Positions 1-7,113 are shown, counted from the first letter of the stretch. The stretch is DNA of 11,213 nt from an uncultured Rikenellaceae bacterium (GCA_949284665.1 CASDWR010000096.1:1-11213); one strand, 5' to 3'. The notes: a model not told the origin generated them from the letters alone. A program made the numbers and translations.

Positions 1-627
1 GATTACGAAGCAGTTGCAGTCGGGAGTAAGAATAGGCCCTCCCACGCTCAGGGACTATGCCGTGGAACCGGTCGGTGTCGATAGCAATACGCCATCGCCG
101 CGATATGTCGCCACGCGTTTCCCGTCTACGTCCACATCCACATAGATCATATTGGCTCCTCTTCGCTGAATGGCGAATTCGTTGAAGGCACATAACGATC
201 CGGAAACTCGATCGCTGAATTTGCCTTCTACGTGCAACAGTGATCGGGAATCGATCGTGTAACGTTTCCTGACAATGGCATCGAGAGCCTCAGAAATACC
301 GGCACGGGGAATGTTGGCCAAAAAACCGAGGTGACCCGAATTGATGCCGAGGATGGGAATTGCCGTGCCGTCGAGCAGCCTGACGGCCTCCAGAAAAGTC
401 CCGTCTCCTCCATAGCTTATAACCATCGATTCTCTCGCTGTCACAGACGGGATTTCGGAATATCGTTTGCTGTCGGGAATAGCAATACCGTGACACTTCC
501 CGATACGTTCGGCAAAAGGGCGATTCACCGTATAATCGAGTCCGTATTTCGAAAACAGTGCGAAGAGCATACGCAGTTCGTCGGGATTGTGATCGAAGTC
601 CGGCCGAGAAAATAATATGATTCTCAT
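1..627 (-). pseudogene. nadK: NAD kinase, 3'-partial at window edge, interrupted by in-frame TAG
   Basis: ATP-dependent NAD kinase phosphorylates NAD+ to NADP+ in the cytosol and is normally essential. From the ATG at 625-627 (start MRIILFSRPD) the protein shows GGDGTFLEA at residues 73-81, GINSGHLGF at 94-102, NE at 149-150 and YRGDG before TPTGSTA at 184-190. The next codon, 55-57, is TAG where the family has the Tyr of TPTGSTAYS. Past it the same frame stays open for 18 codons to the window edge and reads SLSVGGPILTPDCNCFVI, the expected continuation. The visible uninterrupted product is 190 aa against about 290 aa for the family. The frame is open upstream of 627, but those residues are not NAD-kinase-like and overlap pdxJ, so 627 is the start. 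The gene is divergent from pdxJ with a 55-bp gap. I infer either a nonsense mutation or a base-call error; family identity is very secure. Confidence 0.93.
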
Positions 628-682
628 GGTCGAATTGTCAAAATATATGAATAACTTTACGCCGCAAAAATAGCGAGTTTTT
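628..682. promoter_or_regulatory. Divergent nadK/pdxJ promoter region (weak candidates)
   Basis: This 55-bp AT-rich gap separates divergent nadK and pdxJ. On the minus strand TATTTTTG (665-672) matches the Bacteroidota -7 consensus TAnnTTTG, but the nearest TTTG is only 14 bp upstream, at 687-690 inside pdxJ. On the plus strand TAACTTTA (652-659) is a one-mismatch -7 box for pdxJ, again without a well-spaced TTTG. The location is nearly certain to hold both promoters; the exact boxes are not certain. No Shine-Dalgarno sequence precedes either start. Confidence 0.35.
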
Positions 683-1399
683 ATGACAAAACTGAGTGTA
701 AATATAAATAAGATCGCCGTGATTCGCAATTCGAGAGGCGGAAATCTTCCGGATGTGATAGCTGCAGCCCGAAACATAGAACGTTTCGGCGCTGAGGGTA
801 TTACGGTGCATCCGAGGCCCGATGGCCGCCATATCCGTTACGACGATGTCCGCGAACTCAAAAAGACACTGACAACGGAGTTCAATATCGAGGGCAACCC
901 GATCGATTCTTTTACGGATCTCGTATCGGAGGTTATACCCACCCAGGTGACATTGGTCCCGGACGCACACGATGCGATCACTTCCAACGCAGGATGGAAT
1001 GCCCTGAAGTATGCAGGTTTCCTGCAGGAAAAAGTTGTTTTGTTCCGGAAGTTGGGCATTCGGGTGTCGATTTTTGTCGATCCGGATGTGGCGATGGTGC
1101 GCGGTGCGGCCGATTGTGGTGCCGATCGGATCGAACTTTACACCGAGGGTTACGCCTCTGCCTATGCAAGCAATCGAGAAAAGGCAATTGCCCCGTATGT
1201 GTCGGCAGCGGAAGAGGCGGAGCGACTCGGGCTCGGAGTCAATGCCGGTCACGATTTGAATCTGGAGAATCTTCGCTATTTCATAGAACGCATCCCTTTT
1301 GTCAAGGAGGTATCCATTGGACATGCGCTTATTTCGGATGCGCTCTATTTCGGCCTGGAAAATACGGTACAGATGTATATGCGTCAGATTCATATTTGA
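683..1399 (+). CDS. pdxJ: Pyridoxine 5'-phosphate synthase
   Basis: PdxJ condenses 1-deoxy-D-xylulose 5-phosphate with 3-amino-2-oxopropyl phosphate to give pyridoxine 5'-phosphate, the ring-closing step of the DXP-dependent vitamin B6 pathway. The 238-aa product has the family's usual length and is a TIM barrel. Visible signatures are [17 protein letters not shown] near the N-terminus, [13 protein letters not shown] around residues 40-52 (catalytic His and phosphate-binding Arg), FNIEGN around 70 (catalytic Glu), ELYTEGYA near 150, VNAGHDL near 190 (catalytic His) and [13 protein letters not shown] near the C-terminus. The central stretch VTLVPD with TSNAGW is the Bacteroidales version. The ATG at 683 is the natural start, with no Shine-Dalgarno upstream. 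It ends in TGA. The tRNA nucleotidyltransferase gene follows 107 bp later on the same strand without an obvious promoter, so the two may be co-transcribed. Confidence 0.96.
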   Translation: MTKLSVNINKIAVIRNSRGGNLPDVIAAARNIERFGAEGITVHPRPDGRHIRYDDVRELKKTLTTEFNIEGNPIDSFTDLVSEVIPTQVTLVPDAHDAITSNAGWNALKYAGFLQEKVVLFRKLGIRVSIFVDPDVAMVRGAADCGADRIELYTEGYASAYASNREKAIAPYVSAAEEAERLGLGVNAGHDLNLENLRYFIERIPFVKEVSIGHALISDALYFGLENTVQMYMRQIHI

Positions 1400-1506
1400 A
1401 TATCGAACCGGACAGGATTCCCATGTATCCCCGAAGAAAAGAGAAGGAGCTGCCGGGAATTTTGCCGATTCGGTAATCTGAAACAGAACATCAGGGAATA
1501 CGCAAA

Positions 1507-2928
1507 ATGGCAAAAACGGATAATATGGACAAACCTCTTTCATTGCCCATCTTCCGATGTATATCCGAAGTCGTGGATGCGAAGGGTGTGCGTGCTTTCG
1601 TGATAGGAGGGTATGTGCGCGATTACTATCTTCGACGACCTTGTACGGACATCGATGTGGTCGTTGCTGGGAATGGAGTCGAGATTGCCGAAGCATTGGG
1701 GAAGAAATTACACACACCCGTTTCGGTATTTAAGACATTCGGAACAGCCATGTTGCGTGCCGATGGCATGGAGGTCGAGTTTGTAGGGGCCAGGAAGGAG
1801 TCATATTCAAGGGAGTCAAGAAAACCGGCCGTGAGCGCTGGTTCGATCGAGGACGACCAACTCCGACGCGATTTTACGATCAATGCACTTGCATGGTCAC
1901 TCAATGCCGCCGATTTCGGCATGCTGGTTGACCCTTTCAATGGCATGAAAGACCTTGATTCTTGCATTATCCGTACTCCATGCGACCCAGATGTGACTTT
2001 TTCGGACGATCCGTTGCGCATGATTCGAGGCATACGTTTCGCTGCCCAATTGGGGTTCGATATCGCTGTTGAGACATTCGATGCAATCGTCCGTAACAGC
2101 CATCGAATATCCATCGTATCGAAAGAGCGTATCATTGCTGAACTGAATAAGATAGTTGCTTCGCCCGTGCCTTCCATCGGATTCGATTTATTGGATCGGA
2201 CCGGGTTGTTACCATTGATTTTCCCTGAACTCGCCAAACTTTAAGGTATCGAAAAAATTGGCAACAAAGCTCACAAGGACCATTTTTTGCATTCTTTGAA
2301 GGTGGTGGATAATGTGGCACGTAAAAGTGATGACCTGTGGTTGCGTTGGGCCGCTTTACTGCATGACATAGCCAAACCAGCCACCAAATCGTTCGACCCG
2401 AAAGCAGGGTGGACATTTCATGGCCATGAGGTACTTGGCTCGAAGATGGTACCAACCATTTTTCGCAATATGAAACTTCCGTTGAATGAAAAGATGAAAT
2501 ATGTACGGAAGCTCGTTTTTCTCCATTTGCGTCCGATAATTCTTTCGGAAGAGTGCGTGACGGATTCGGCAGTAAGACGGTTATTGTTCGAGGCGGGTGA
2601 CGATATCGATGACTTGATGACTTTATGTGAGGCGGATATCACTTCCGGCGATGATGCGAAAGTGCGTCGTTATTTGAAAAATTTTGCCCTGGTGCGCCGC
2701 AAGTTGCGTGAAATAGAGGAAAAAGACCGGATACGCAACTTCCAGCCCCCGATTACGGGAGAGATCATCATGGAAACCTATGGCCTTGCCCCTTGTCGTC
2801 AGGTGGGAGAGATCAAGGCTGCAATCAAGGAGGCCATTCTGGACGGTACGATCGAAAACGATTATCAGCAGGCATTTGCCTTAATGGAGCGTCTGGCTGC
2901 CGATTTCGGCCTTCGGAAAAGAGAATAA
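1507..2928 (+). pseudogene. cca: CCA-adding tRNA nucleotidyltransferase / poly(A) polymerase family, split by in-frame TAA
   Basis: This class II nucleotidyltransferase adds or repairs the 3' CCA of tRNAs, or is a close poly(A) polymerase relative. The N-terminal part (1507-2241, 245 aa) has GGYVRD with RPCTDIDVVV (the nucleotide-binding G and metal-binding DxD), VEFVGARKESY, RRDFTINALA and FSDDPLRMIRGIRFA. At 2242-2244 the frame hits TAA just after FPELAKL. It then continues without a shift to the TAA at 2926-2928, reading [14 protein letters not shown] and the HD domain with [22 protein letters not shown] and EADITS. Together the halves make 473 codons including the stop, the usual length in Bacteroidales, where the affected position is typically Lys (AAA to TAA is one change). 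A GTG/TTG restart for the second half (for example TTG at 2287) is possible but has no Shine-Dalgarno. Family identity is secure; cca versus pcnB is not settled. Confidence 0.93.
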
Positions 2929-3183
2929 TGACGGAATGCGGATACGACAGAGGTGTACCCGGGATTCCGTGTTCGTTGCATAATTGAGCTCATCGGCTTT
3001 TCCCCGAATTTGTAGCTCTTTTGTCAGGACTCAGGGATGAATCTTTCGGGTCGCCAAAGCGATTCGAAGATGGGAAAATCCTGTTGGAATGGTTTTCTGT
3101 TACGTAAAGCCATATCGGAATCGTCGCTTCGGAATGGATGCTTTGGAAAATGCAATCGAATCAGTTTAAAAGAACGATATGAG
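2929..3183. other. Intergenic stretch with no recognisable gene
   Basis: These 255 bp lie between the end of cca and the terminator hairpin. I see no tRNA cloverleaf, no exact TAnnTTTG promoter on either strand, and no reading frame with family features. A 65-codon frame at 3037-3234 has no Shine-Dalgarno, no recognisable motif and reads straight through the terminator, so I do not call it. The stretch may be an untranslated cca tail, a decayed gene or an unrecognised small RNA. Confidence 0.5.
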
Positions 3184-3222
3184 AAAAGCGGAAAATCTCA
3201 TCAAAAGATTTTCCGCTTTTTT
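3184..3222. terminator. Strong intrinsic terminator, probably bidirectional (cca side and yebC)
   Basis: A perfect 15-bp stem pairs 3184-3198 (AAAAGCGGAAAATCT) with 3206-3220, closing a 7-nt loop. On the plus strand it ends in six T residues (3217-3222). On the minus strand the left arm supplies four T residues. It sits 28 bp downstream of the yebC stop on the minus strand and 255 bp downstream of the cca stop on the plus strand, so it most directly serves yebC and blocks convergent read-through. Confidence 0.85.
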
Positions 3223-3248
3223 GTACCGCGATGATCGAAGGCTGTATA

Positions 3249-3983
3249 TTATTCTTCGGCGATATCTTCTTCCTTCATGTTGTGGAATACGTTGACTACG
3301 TCGTCATCCTCTTCCAACTTCTCGATCAGTTTCTCGATTCCTTCGCGCTGTTCGGGCGTTACTTCTTTCGTATCCATCGGAATGCGAACGAATTCTCCGC
3401 TCGTAATCTCCATGTCGTGTTCTTCGAGATAGGCTTGTATGGTTCCGTAGGCTTCGAATGTGCCGTAAATATTGATTTTCTCTTCGTCATCAACGAATAC
3501 TTCATCCACATCACAGTCGATCAACTCCAATTCGAGTTCGTCGAGATCGATACCCTCTTTGAACGGGGTTTTGAAGACACATTTGTGCTCAAACATGAAA
3601 CTGACGCTTCCCGATGTGCCGAGAGATCCGCCAAATTTGTTGAAATAACTCCGAACGTTGGCGACGGTACGGGTCGTATTGTCGGTAGCCGTTTCCACAA
3701 TGATGGCGATACCGTGAGGACCATACCCTTCGTAGACCATCTCCTTATAATCGGCGGTATCCTTCGATATGGCTCGTTTGATGGCACGTTCGATATTTTC
3801 TTTCGGCATATTGGCGGCCTTGGCATTCTGAATCAGAACCCTCAATCGGGTATTCCCTCCAGGGTCTGGACCTCCTGCCTTAACAGCGATTTCGATCTCT
3901 TTTCCCAGTTTGGTAAATGTACGGGCCATGTTGCCCCAGCGTTTCAGTTTACGCGCTTTTCTGTATTCGAATGCCCTTCCCAT
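3249..3983 (-). CDS. yebC: YebC/PmpR family protein (TACO1-like)
   Basis: This is a cytosolic YebC/TACO1 family protein. Members were first annotated as DNA-binding transcriptional regulators; later work on the family points to a translation role, including relief of ribosome stalling. The 244-aa product has the full family length. It begins MGRAFEYRKARKLKRWGNMA, followed by FTKLGKEIEIAVKAGGPDPGGN, then KAANMPKENIERAIKRA, YEGYGPHGIAIIVE, TDNTTRTVANVRSYFNK and GGSLGTSGSVSFMF, all diagnostic. The C-terminal third is very acidic, ending in EEDDDVVNVFHNMKEEDIAEE-type sequence. The ATG at 3981-3983 is the natural start. An exact promoter lies upstream at 4022-4053 and a hairpin terminator downstream at 3184-3222, so this is a single-gene transcript. 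It diverges from the tsaC-like gene. Confidence 0.96.
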   Translation of the reverse strand: MGRAFEYRKARKLKRWGNMARTFTKLGKEIEIAVKAGGPDPGGNTRLRVLIQNAKAANMPKENIERAIKRAISKDTADYKEMVYEGYGPHGIAIIVETATDNTTRTVANVRSYFNKFGGSLGTSGSVSFMFEHKCVFKTPFKEGIDLDELELELIDCDVDEVFVDDEEKINIYGTFEAYGTIQAYLEEHDMEITSGEFVRIPMDTKEVTPEQREGIEKLIEKLEEDDDVVNVFHNMKEEDIAEE

Positions 3984-4021
3984 AGATATGCGATTGTGTT
4001 AATCCGTTTGTTTCAGTGATG

Positions 4022-4053
4022 CAAAAGTATAATCTTTTTACATAATGGACAAA
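4022..4053 (-). promoter_or_regulatory. yebC promoter (Bacteroidota -33/-7 type)
   Basis: Reading the minus strand, TTTG (complement of 4050-4053) is followed after exactly 20 bp by TACTTTTG (complement of 4022-4029), a full match to the Bacteroidota consensus TTTG and TAnnTTTG. The predicted transcription start, about 7 nt downstream near 4015, would leave a leader of roughly 30 nt before the yebC ATG. Confidence 0.75.
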
Positions 4054-4069
4054 AAAATTCGTATTTTCG
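4037..4069 (+). promoter_or_regulatory. Weak candidate promoter for the tsaC-like gene
   Basis: TATTTTCG at 4062-4069 is one base off the TAnnTTTG -7 box, with TTTA (4037-4040) 21 bp upstream as a degenerate -33. If real, it overlaps the yebC -33 box on the opposite strand. A promoter is needed here because the gene diverges from yebC, but these boxes are only the best available match. Confidence 0.3.
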
Positions 4070-4092
4070 CACCGCCGATTCAAAAGTGAAAA

Positions 4093-4671
4093 ATGATGAG
4101 AAGTGAAATGAATGATGCGATAGAGGAGGCTGTCGAAGTATTGAAAAAAGGCGGAATTATTTTGTATCCTACCGATACGGTATGGGGAATAGGGTGCGAT
4201 GCAACGAATAGCGAAGCAGTGGCCCGCGTATACGAATTGAAGCGATCTGCCAATAAAAAGGGGATGATCGTGCTTGTAGATTCCGCAGATCGTGCGGCTC
4301 GTTATACGAACAAGGCTCCGGCCGTGGCCTGGGAGTTATTCGAATGTGCGGACCGGCCCCTGACGTTGATTTTGCCCGGTGCTGTCGGAGTAGCGCCGAA
4401 TCTGATCCCTGAGGAGGGCAGTCTGGCTATTCGTATCCCTGACCATGAATTTTGTCGTCGCCTTGTGGTACGTTTAAGAGCTCCGCTGGTGTCTACATCG
4501 GCCAATGTGTCGGGTCATCCGACTCCTGAAGGATACGGAGATATCGAGCAGGAAATCGTCGATGGCGTGGATTATGCCGTGGATCGAAAGTGGGAAGGAG
4601 TCCCTACGGGCAAAGCATCTTCCATTATTGCCTTGGGCGAAAATGGTGAAGTGAAAATAGTTAGAAAGTAA
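4093..4671 (+). CDS. tsaC: L-threonylcarbamoyladenylate synthase (TsaC/Sua5/YrdC family)
   Basis: The enzyme makes threonylcarbamoyl-AMP from threonine, bicarbonate and ATP, the first step in forming t6A37 on ANN-decoding tRNAs. The 192-aa product is a single YrdC domain without the Sua5 C-terminal domain, hence TsaC-type. Visible motifs are ILYPTDTVWGIGCDA at 23-37, ELKRSANKKGM at 48-58 (the basic nucleotide-binding segment), DRPLTLILPG at 87-96, LAIRIPDH at 111-118 and STSANVSG at 134-141. The start is ambiguous among ATG codons at 4093, 4096 and 4108; none has a Shine-Dalgarno. The thioesterase gene begins 20 bp after its TAA, suggesting one transcript. YciO-like paralogues share the fold, so the t6A role is inferred from the motifs. 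Confidence 0.9.
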   Translation: MMRSEMNDAIEEAVEVLKKGGIILYPTDTVWGIGCDATNSEAVARVYELKRSANKKGMIVLVDSADRAARYTNKAPAVAWELFECADRPLTLILPGAVGVAPNLIPEEGSLAIRIPDHEFCRRLVVRLRAPLVSTSANVSGHPTPEGYGDIEQEIVDGVDYAVDRKWEGVPTGKASSIIALGENGEVKIVRK

Positions 4672-4691
4672 AGTAATGATAGTTTCCTGTT

Positions 4692-5102
4692 ATGGGGAAG
4701 ATTTTGAAGACAGATATACAGATAAGGTTCGCGGATGTGGATTCGCTCGGACATGTGAATAATGCGAACATGCAGCATTATTTCGATCTGGGGAAAATGG
4801 ACTTTTACAACAAGGTACTGGGACAATCGTTGGACTGGAAGCACGAAGCCATGGTGCTGGTTTCCATCCATATCGATTATCGTCAGCAAACACGCCTCGA
4901 CGATCCCATCTATGTGGAGACAGCCATAGAGAAGATCGGGAACAAAAGCATGACATTCCTGCAACGCCTCTTTAATCGTTGTACCGGTAACATGCATGCC
5001 GAATGCCGTACGGTTGCCGTGGGATTCGACTATTTTCATCAGAAATCGATCGAACTGCTTCCTGTATGGCGCAAGGCCATGGAAGAATATCTGATCGGAT
5101 AG
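4692..5102 (+). CDS. Acyl-CoA thioesterase, 4HBT hotdog family (YbgC/FadM-like)
   Basis: The 136-aa protein has the length and shape of a single hotdog-fold thioesterase, which hydrolyses acyl-CoA or acyl-ACP thioesters. The N-terminal signature RFADVDSLGHVNNANMQHYF (residues 12-31) contains the catalytic Asp (D17 by analogy with YbgC) and the GHVNNA turn at the start of the long helix. Strands VLVSIHIDYRQQTRLDDPIYVET and MTFLQRLF follow. There is no signal peptide or membrane segment. It starts with ATG 20 bp after the tsaC-like gene, without a Shine-Dalgarno, and ends in TAG convergent with thiL 71 bp away. The natural substrate cannot be read from the sequence. Confidence 0.88.
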   Translation: MGKILKTDIQIRFADVDSLGHVNNANMQHYFDLGKMDFYNKVLGQSLDWKHEAMVLVSIHIDYRQQTRLDDPIYVETAIEKIGNKSMTFLQRLFNRCTGNMHAECRTVAVGFDYFHQKSIELLPVWRKAMEEYLIG

Positions 5103-5173
5103 CCCGATCCGATGAATATTGAAAGACATCGTCGGCCCCTCACTCACGTTGAACGGCATCGGATGTGTTGTCG

Positions 5174-6199
5174 TTATTCCTTGAATCCTTGTGCCCTGAC
5201 GGCAATTTCGCCGCCATCGGGCGTTATCAGATATACACCGGTTTCCCGCTCGGTGATATGTCCTATGATGTCGATCCCCCCGATTTCCATGATTTTCCCC
5301 TGCTCGGCAAGCGGGACCGTAAATAGCAATTCATGGTCGTCACCGCCGTTGAGTGCCGCTACGACAGGATCTGCCTTCAACTCCTCGGCCATGGCATGGG
5401 TTTCGCGTGCAATTGGAATCCGTTCGAGATAGATTCGTGCTCCGCAATCGGAACTTTTGCACACCTGGCGAAGATCGGAAGCCAAGCCGTCCGAAAGATC
5501 GATCATCGAGGTAGGAACGAGGCCGATGCGATGAAGGGCATCGATCACGTTTTTGCGGGCCGAAGGTTTCAATTGGCGTTGAAGAATGTATTCATGTCCT
5601 TCGAATTGGGGCTGCGGATTGTTGTTGCCTGCATAAGCCCGTTTTTCACGTTCGAGCAGATGTAGTCCCATATAGGCAGCCCCCAGATCGCCTGTCAAAC
5701 AGATCAAGTCGTTTTTTGAGGCGCCGTTGCGATAAACGATCTCCTTTTTGGAAACCGTACCGAGTACCGATATGCCGATTGTCAGGCCGGTCATGGATGC
5801 CGTTGTGTCGCCACCTGCCAGGTCTACATCGTATTCCTCGCAGGCGCTGTGGATGCCTTCGTACAACTCTTCGAGCATCTCGACGGAAAACTTGGCAGAT
5901 ACACCGATAGAAATCGTAACTTGCGTCGGATAGCCATTCATGGCGAGTATGTCGCTGATGCCGATTACAACAACCTTGTATCCCAAATGTTTCATGGGAA
6001 AATAGGTTAGATCGAAGTGGATGCCTTCGAGCAACAGGTCCGATGAGAGAAGCAGGTAATCGGTCCCTCCCGTATCAATAACCGCAGCATCGTCACCGAT
6101 GGCTTTCACGGTGGATGTCCGCTTTGGAACAAATTGGGATGTCAGCCGATCGATCAGACCGAACTCTCCGAATTCAGCGATTTCAGTGCGTTTATTCAT
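5174..6199 (-). CDS. thiL: Thiamine-monophosphate kinase
   Basis: ThiL phosphorylates thiamine monophosphate with ATP to thiamine diphosphate, the final step of the pathway. The 341-aa product carries the ThiL/PurM fold signatures in order: GEFGLIDRL at 11-19, IGDDAAVI at 34-41 (Mg-binding Asp), SSDLLLEGIHFDL at 52-64, ISDILAMNG at 81-89, LAGGDTTAS at 127-135, LTGDLGAAYMGL at 168-179, MIDLSDGLASDL at 232-243 and NGGDDHELLF at 284-293. All metal and nucleotide ligands appear present. The minus-strand ATG at 6197-6199 has an exact -33/-7 promoter upstream (6230-6259) that interleaves with the adk promoter. An AAGG run about 10 nt before the ATG is a poor Shine-Dalgarno match. The gene ends in TAA, convergent with the thioesterase gene. 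Confidence 0.96.
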   Translation of the reverse strand: MNKRTEIAEFGEFGLIDRLTSQFVPKRTSTVKAIGDDAAVIDTGGTDYLLLSSDLLLEGIHFDLTYFPMKHLGYKVVVIGISDILAMNGYPTQVTISIGVSAKFSVEMLEELYEGIHSACEEYDVDLAGGDTTASMTGLTIGISVLGTVSKKEIVYRNGASKNDLICLTGDLGAAYMGLHLLEREKRAYAGNNNPQPQFEGHEYILQRQLKPSARKNVIDALHRIGLVPTSMIDLSDGLASDLRQVCKSSDCGARIYLERIPIARETHAMAEELKADPVVAALNGGDDHELLFTVPLAEQGKIMEIGGIDIIGHITERETGVYLITPDGGEIAVRAQGFKE

Positions 6200-6229
6200 G
6201 GTTATGACCTTGCTATTTAAAATTCATTA

Positions 6230-6259
6230 CAAAGTTATGCCAACTTTTGAATTCGCAAA
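6230..6259 (-). promoter_or_regulatory. thiL promoter
   Basis: On the minus strand TTTG (complement of 6256-6259) and TAACTTTG (complement of 6230-6237) are separated by 18 bp; both boxes match the Bacteroidota consensus exactly. The predicted start near 6223 leaves a leader of about 24 nt. The -33 box lies inside the spacer of the opposing adk promoter. Confidence 0.75.
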
Positions 6260-6276
6260 AATTGTATATAATTTTG
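6246..6276 (+). promoter_or_regulatory. adk promoter
   Basis: TTTG at 6246-6249 and TAATTTTG at 6269-6276, spaced 19 bp, match the Bacteroidota consensus exactly. The predicted start near 6283 lies before the adk ATG at 6307, which supports that ATG over an in-frame TTG at 6247 that would fall within the promoter. Confidence 0.75.
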
Positions 6277-6306
6277 CAAGGTTTTATTGAAAAAACGGAT
6301 TTGGAG

Positions 6307-6882
6307 ATGAAAAACATAGTTTTGTTCGGCCCTCCGGGGGCAGGAAAGGGTACGCAGGCGGACAAGTTGGTGCTCAAATACGGGTACAATCATATTTCGA
6401 CCGGAGAGGTGATCCGGGACGAGATCCGAAGAGAAACCGCTTTGGGTAAGAGTGTAAAGGCATATATCGAACGAGGGGAACTTGCTCCGGATGAGTTGGT
6501 TATCGATATGATAGCTTCTTATGTACTGAACCACAAAGAGGGAGCCGGCAATATCTTCGACGGATTCCCGCGTACGACGCATCAGGCGGAGGAATTCGAC
6601 AGGATACTGGCTTCTCACGGATTGAAGGTCGATATCATGCTCTCATTGGATGTTCCCGACGAAGAGCTTATTTCCAGAATCCTGTTGCGAGGCAAAGAGA
6701 GCGGCCGGGTGGATGACGGTAATGAAGAGGTGATTCGTAAACGGATCGACGTATACAAAACACAAACCGCTATCGTGGCGGATTACTATGACAGACAAAA
6801 CAAATACATTGCTGTGAATGGAGTCGGCAGCATCGAAGAAATTTTCGATCGACTTTGCAATGTCATAGATCGGCTGAAGTAG
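6307..6882 (+). CDS. adk: Adenylate kinase (short form)
   Basis: Adenylate kinase interconverts ATP + AMP and 2 ADP. The 191-aa product starts MKNIVLFGPPGAGKGTQ, with the P-loop GPPGAGKGT at 8-16. The AMP-binding parts HISTGEVIRDEI and FDGFPRT follow, then RILLRGKESGRVDD and the VIRKRIDVYKTQT helix. The LID between LRGKESGRVDD and NEEVIRKR is short and has no zinc cysteines, as in Bacteroidota and other short-LID enzymes. An in-frame TTG at 6247 would add 20 residues that are not adenylate-kinase-like and would start inside the promoter, so the ATG at 6307 is chosen. TTTGGAG abuts the ATG with no spacing, so it is not a usable Shine-Dalgarno. The gene ends in TAG and is followed by a 231-bp gap before rpsF. 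Confidence 0.97.
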   Translation: MKNIVLFGPPGAGKGTQADKLVLKYGYNHISTGEVIRDEIRRETALGKSVKAYIERGELAPDELVIDMIASYVLNHKEGAGNIFDGFPRTTHQAEEFDRILASHGLKVDIMLSLDVPDEELISRILLRGKESGRVDDGNEEVIRKRIDVYKTQTAIVADYYDRQNKYIAVNGVGSIEEIFDRLCNVIDRLK

Positions 6883-7041
6883 AAGCCGTTGTCGTCACGG
6901 GAGTATTTGTCGTCGTTTTCAGTGCGTTCATCCCTCGTGCCAACCGAGATTCCGAGGAGAGGGAAGGTTGTGTTATGTTTTGCTGATTGAAAGGGGCGGC
7001 CTGTATGAAAAACGATGCCTTTCGCAAAATTTGTGGAAAAA
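6883..7041. other. adk-rpsF intergenic region, no gene seen
   Basis: No ORF with family features, tRNA or clear terminator is visible between the adk stop and the rpsF promoter. An imperfect hairpin-like inverted repeat (7023-7047: CGCAAA and TTTGCG arms, one internal mismatch, 5-nt loop) overlaps the rpsF -33 box. I see no Rfam-type S6:S18 leader; the predicted rpsF leader is only about 34 nt. Confidence 0.5.
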
Positions 7042-7073
7042 TTTGCGCAAAGTCGGATAAATTTTTATCTTTG
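7042..7073 (+). promoter_or_regulatory. Promoter of the rpsF-rpsR-rplI-rpmE operon
   Basis: TTTG at 7042-7045 and TATCTTTG at 7066-7073 are exact consensus boxes with a 20-bp spacer. The predicted start near 7080 leaves a leader of roughly 34 nt. The spacer is unusually symmetric: GCGCAAAG (7045-7052) mirrors CTTTGCGC (7069-7076), and inside it GATAAA (7056-7061) mirrors TTTATC (7064-7069). Confidence 0.8.
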
Positions 7074-7113
7074 CGCTCGCATTTTGCATAAAACCAAGTT
7101 AAAAGTATCATTT

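Noticed and set aside
628..777. N-terminal extension of the nadK frame
   Set aside because: The extra 50 residues are not NAD-kinase-like, overlap divergent pdxJ, and the family start MRIILFSRPD fits at 627.
638..1717. 359-codon minus-strand frame opposite pdxJ
   Set aside because: Antisense shadow of pdxJ; no domain, composition is unlike a real protein, and pdxJ is certain.
2928..2987. 19-codon frame overlapping the cca stop (TAATG)
   Set aside because: Too short, no Shine-Dalgarno, no recognisable sequence; the overlap is easily a coincidence.
3037..3234. 65-codon plus-strand frame
   Set aside because: It runs through the terminator hairpin, has no motif and no start signal.
3231..4019. 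262-codon plus-strand frame opposite yebC
   Set aside because: Phe-rich antisense shadow of the acidic YebC sequence; it begins next to the terminator and has no recognisable family.
5093..5109. GATCGG/CCGATC hairpin at the thioesterase stop
   Set aside because: Only 6 bp with no T tract, so not supported as a terminator between the convergent genes.
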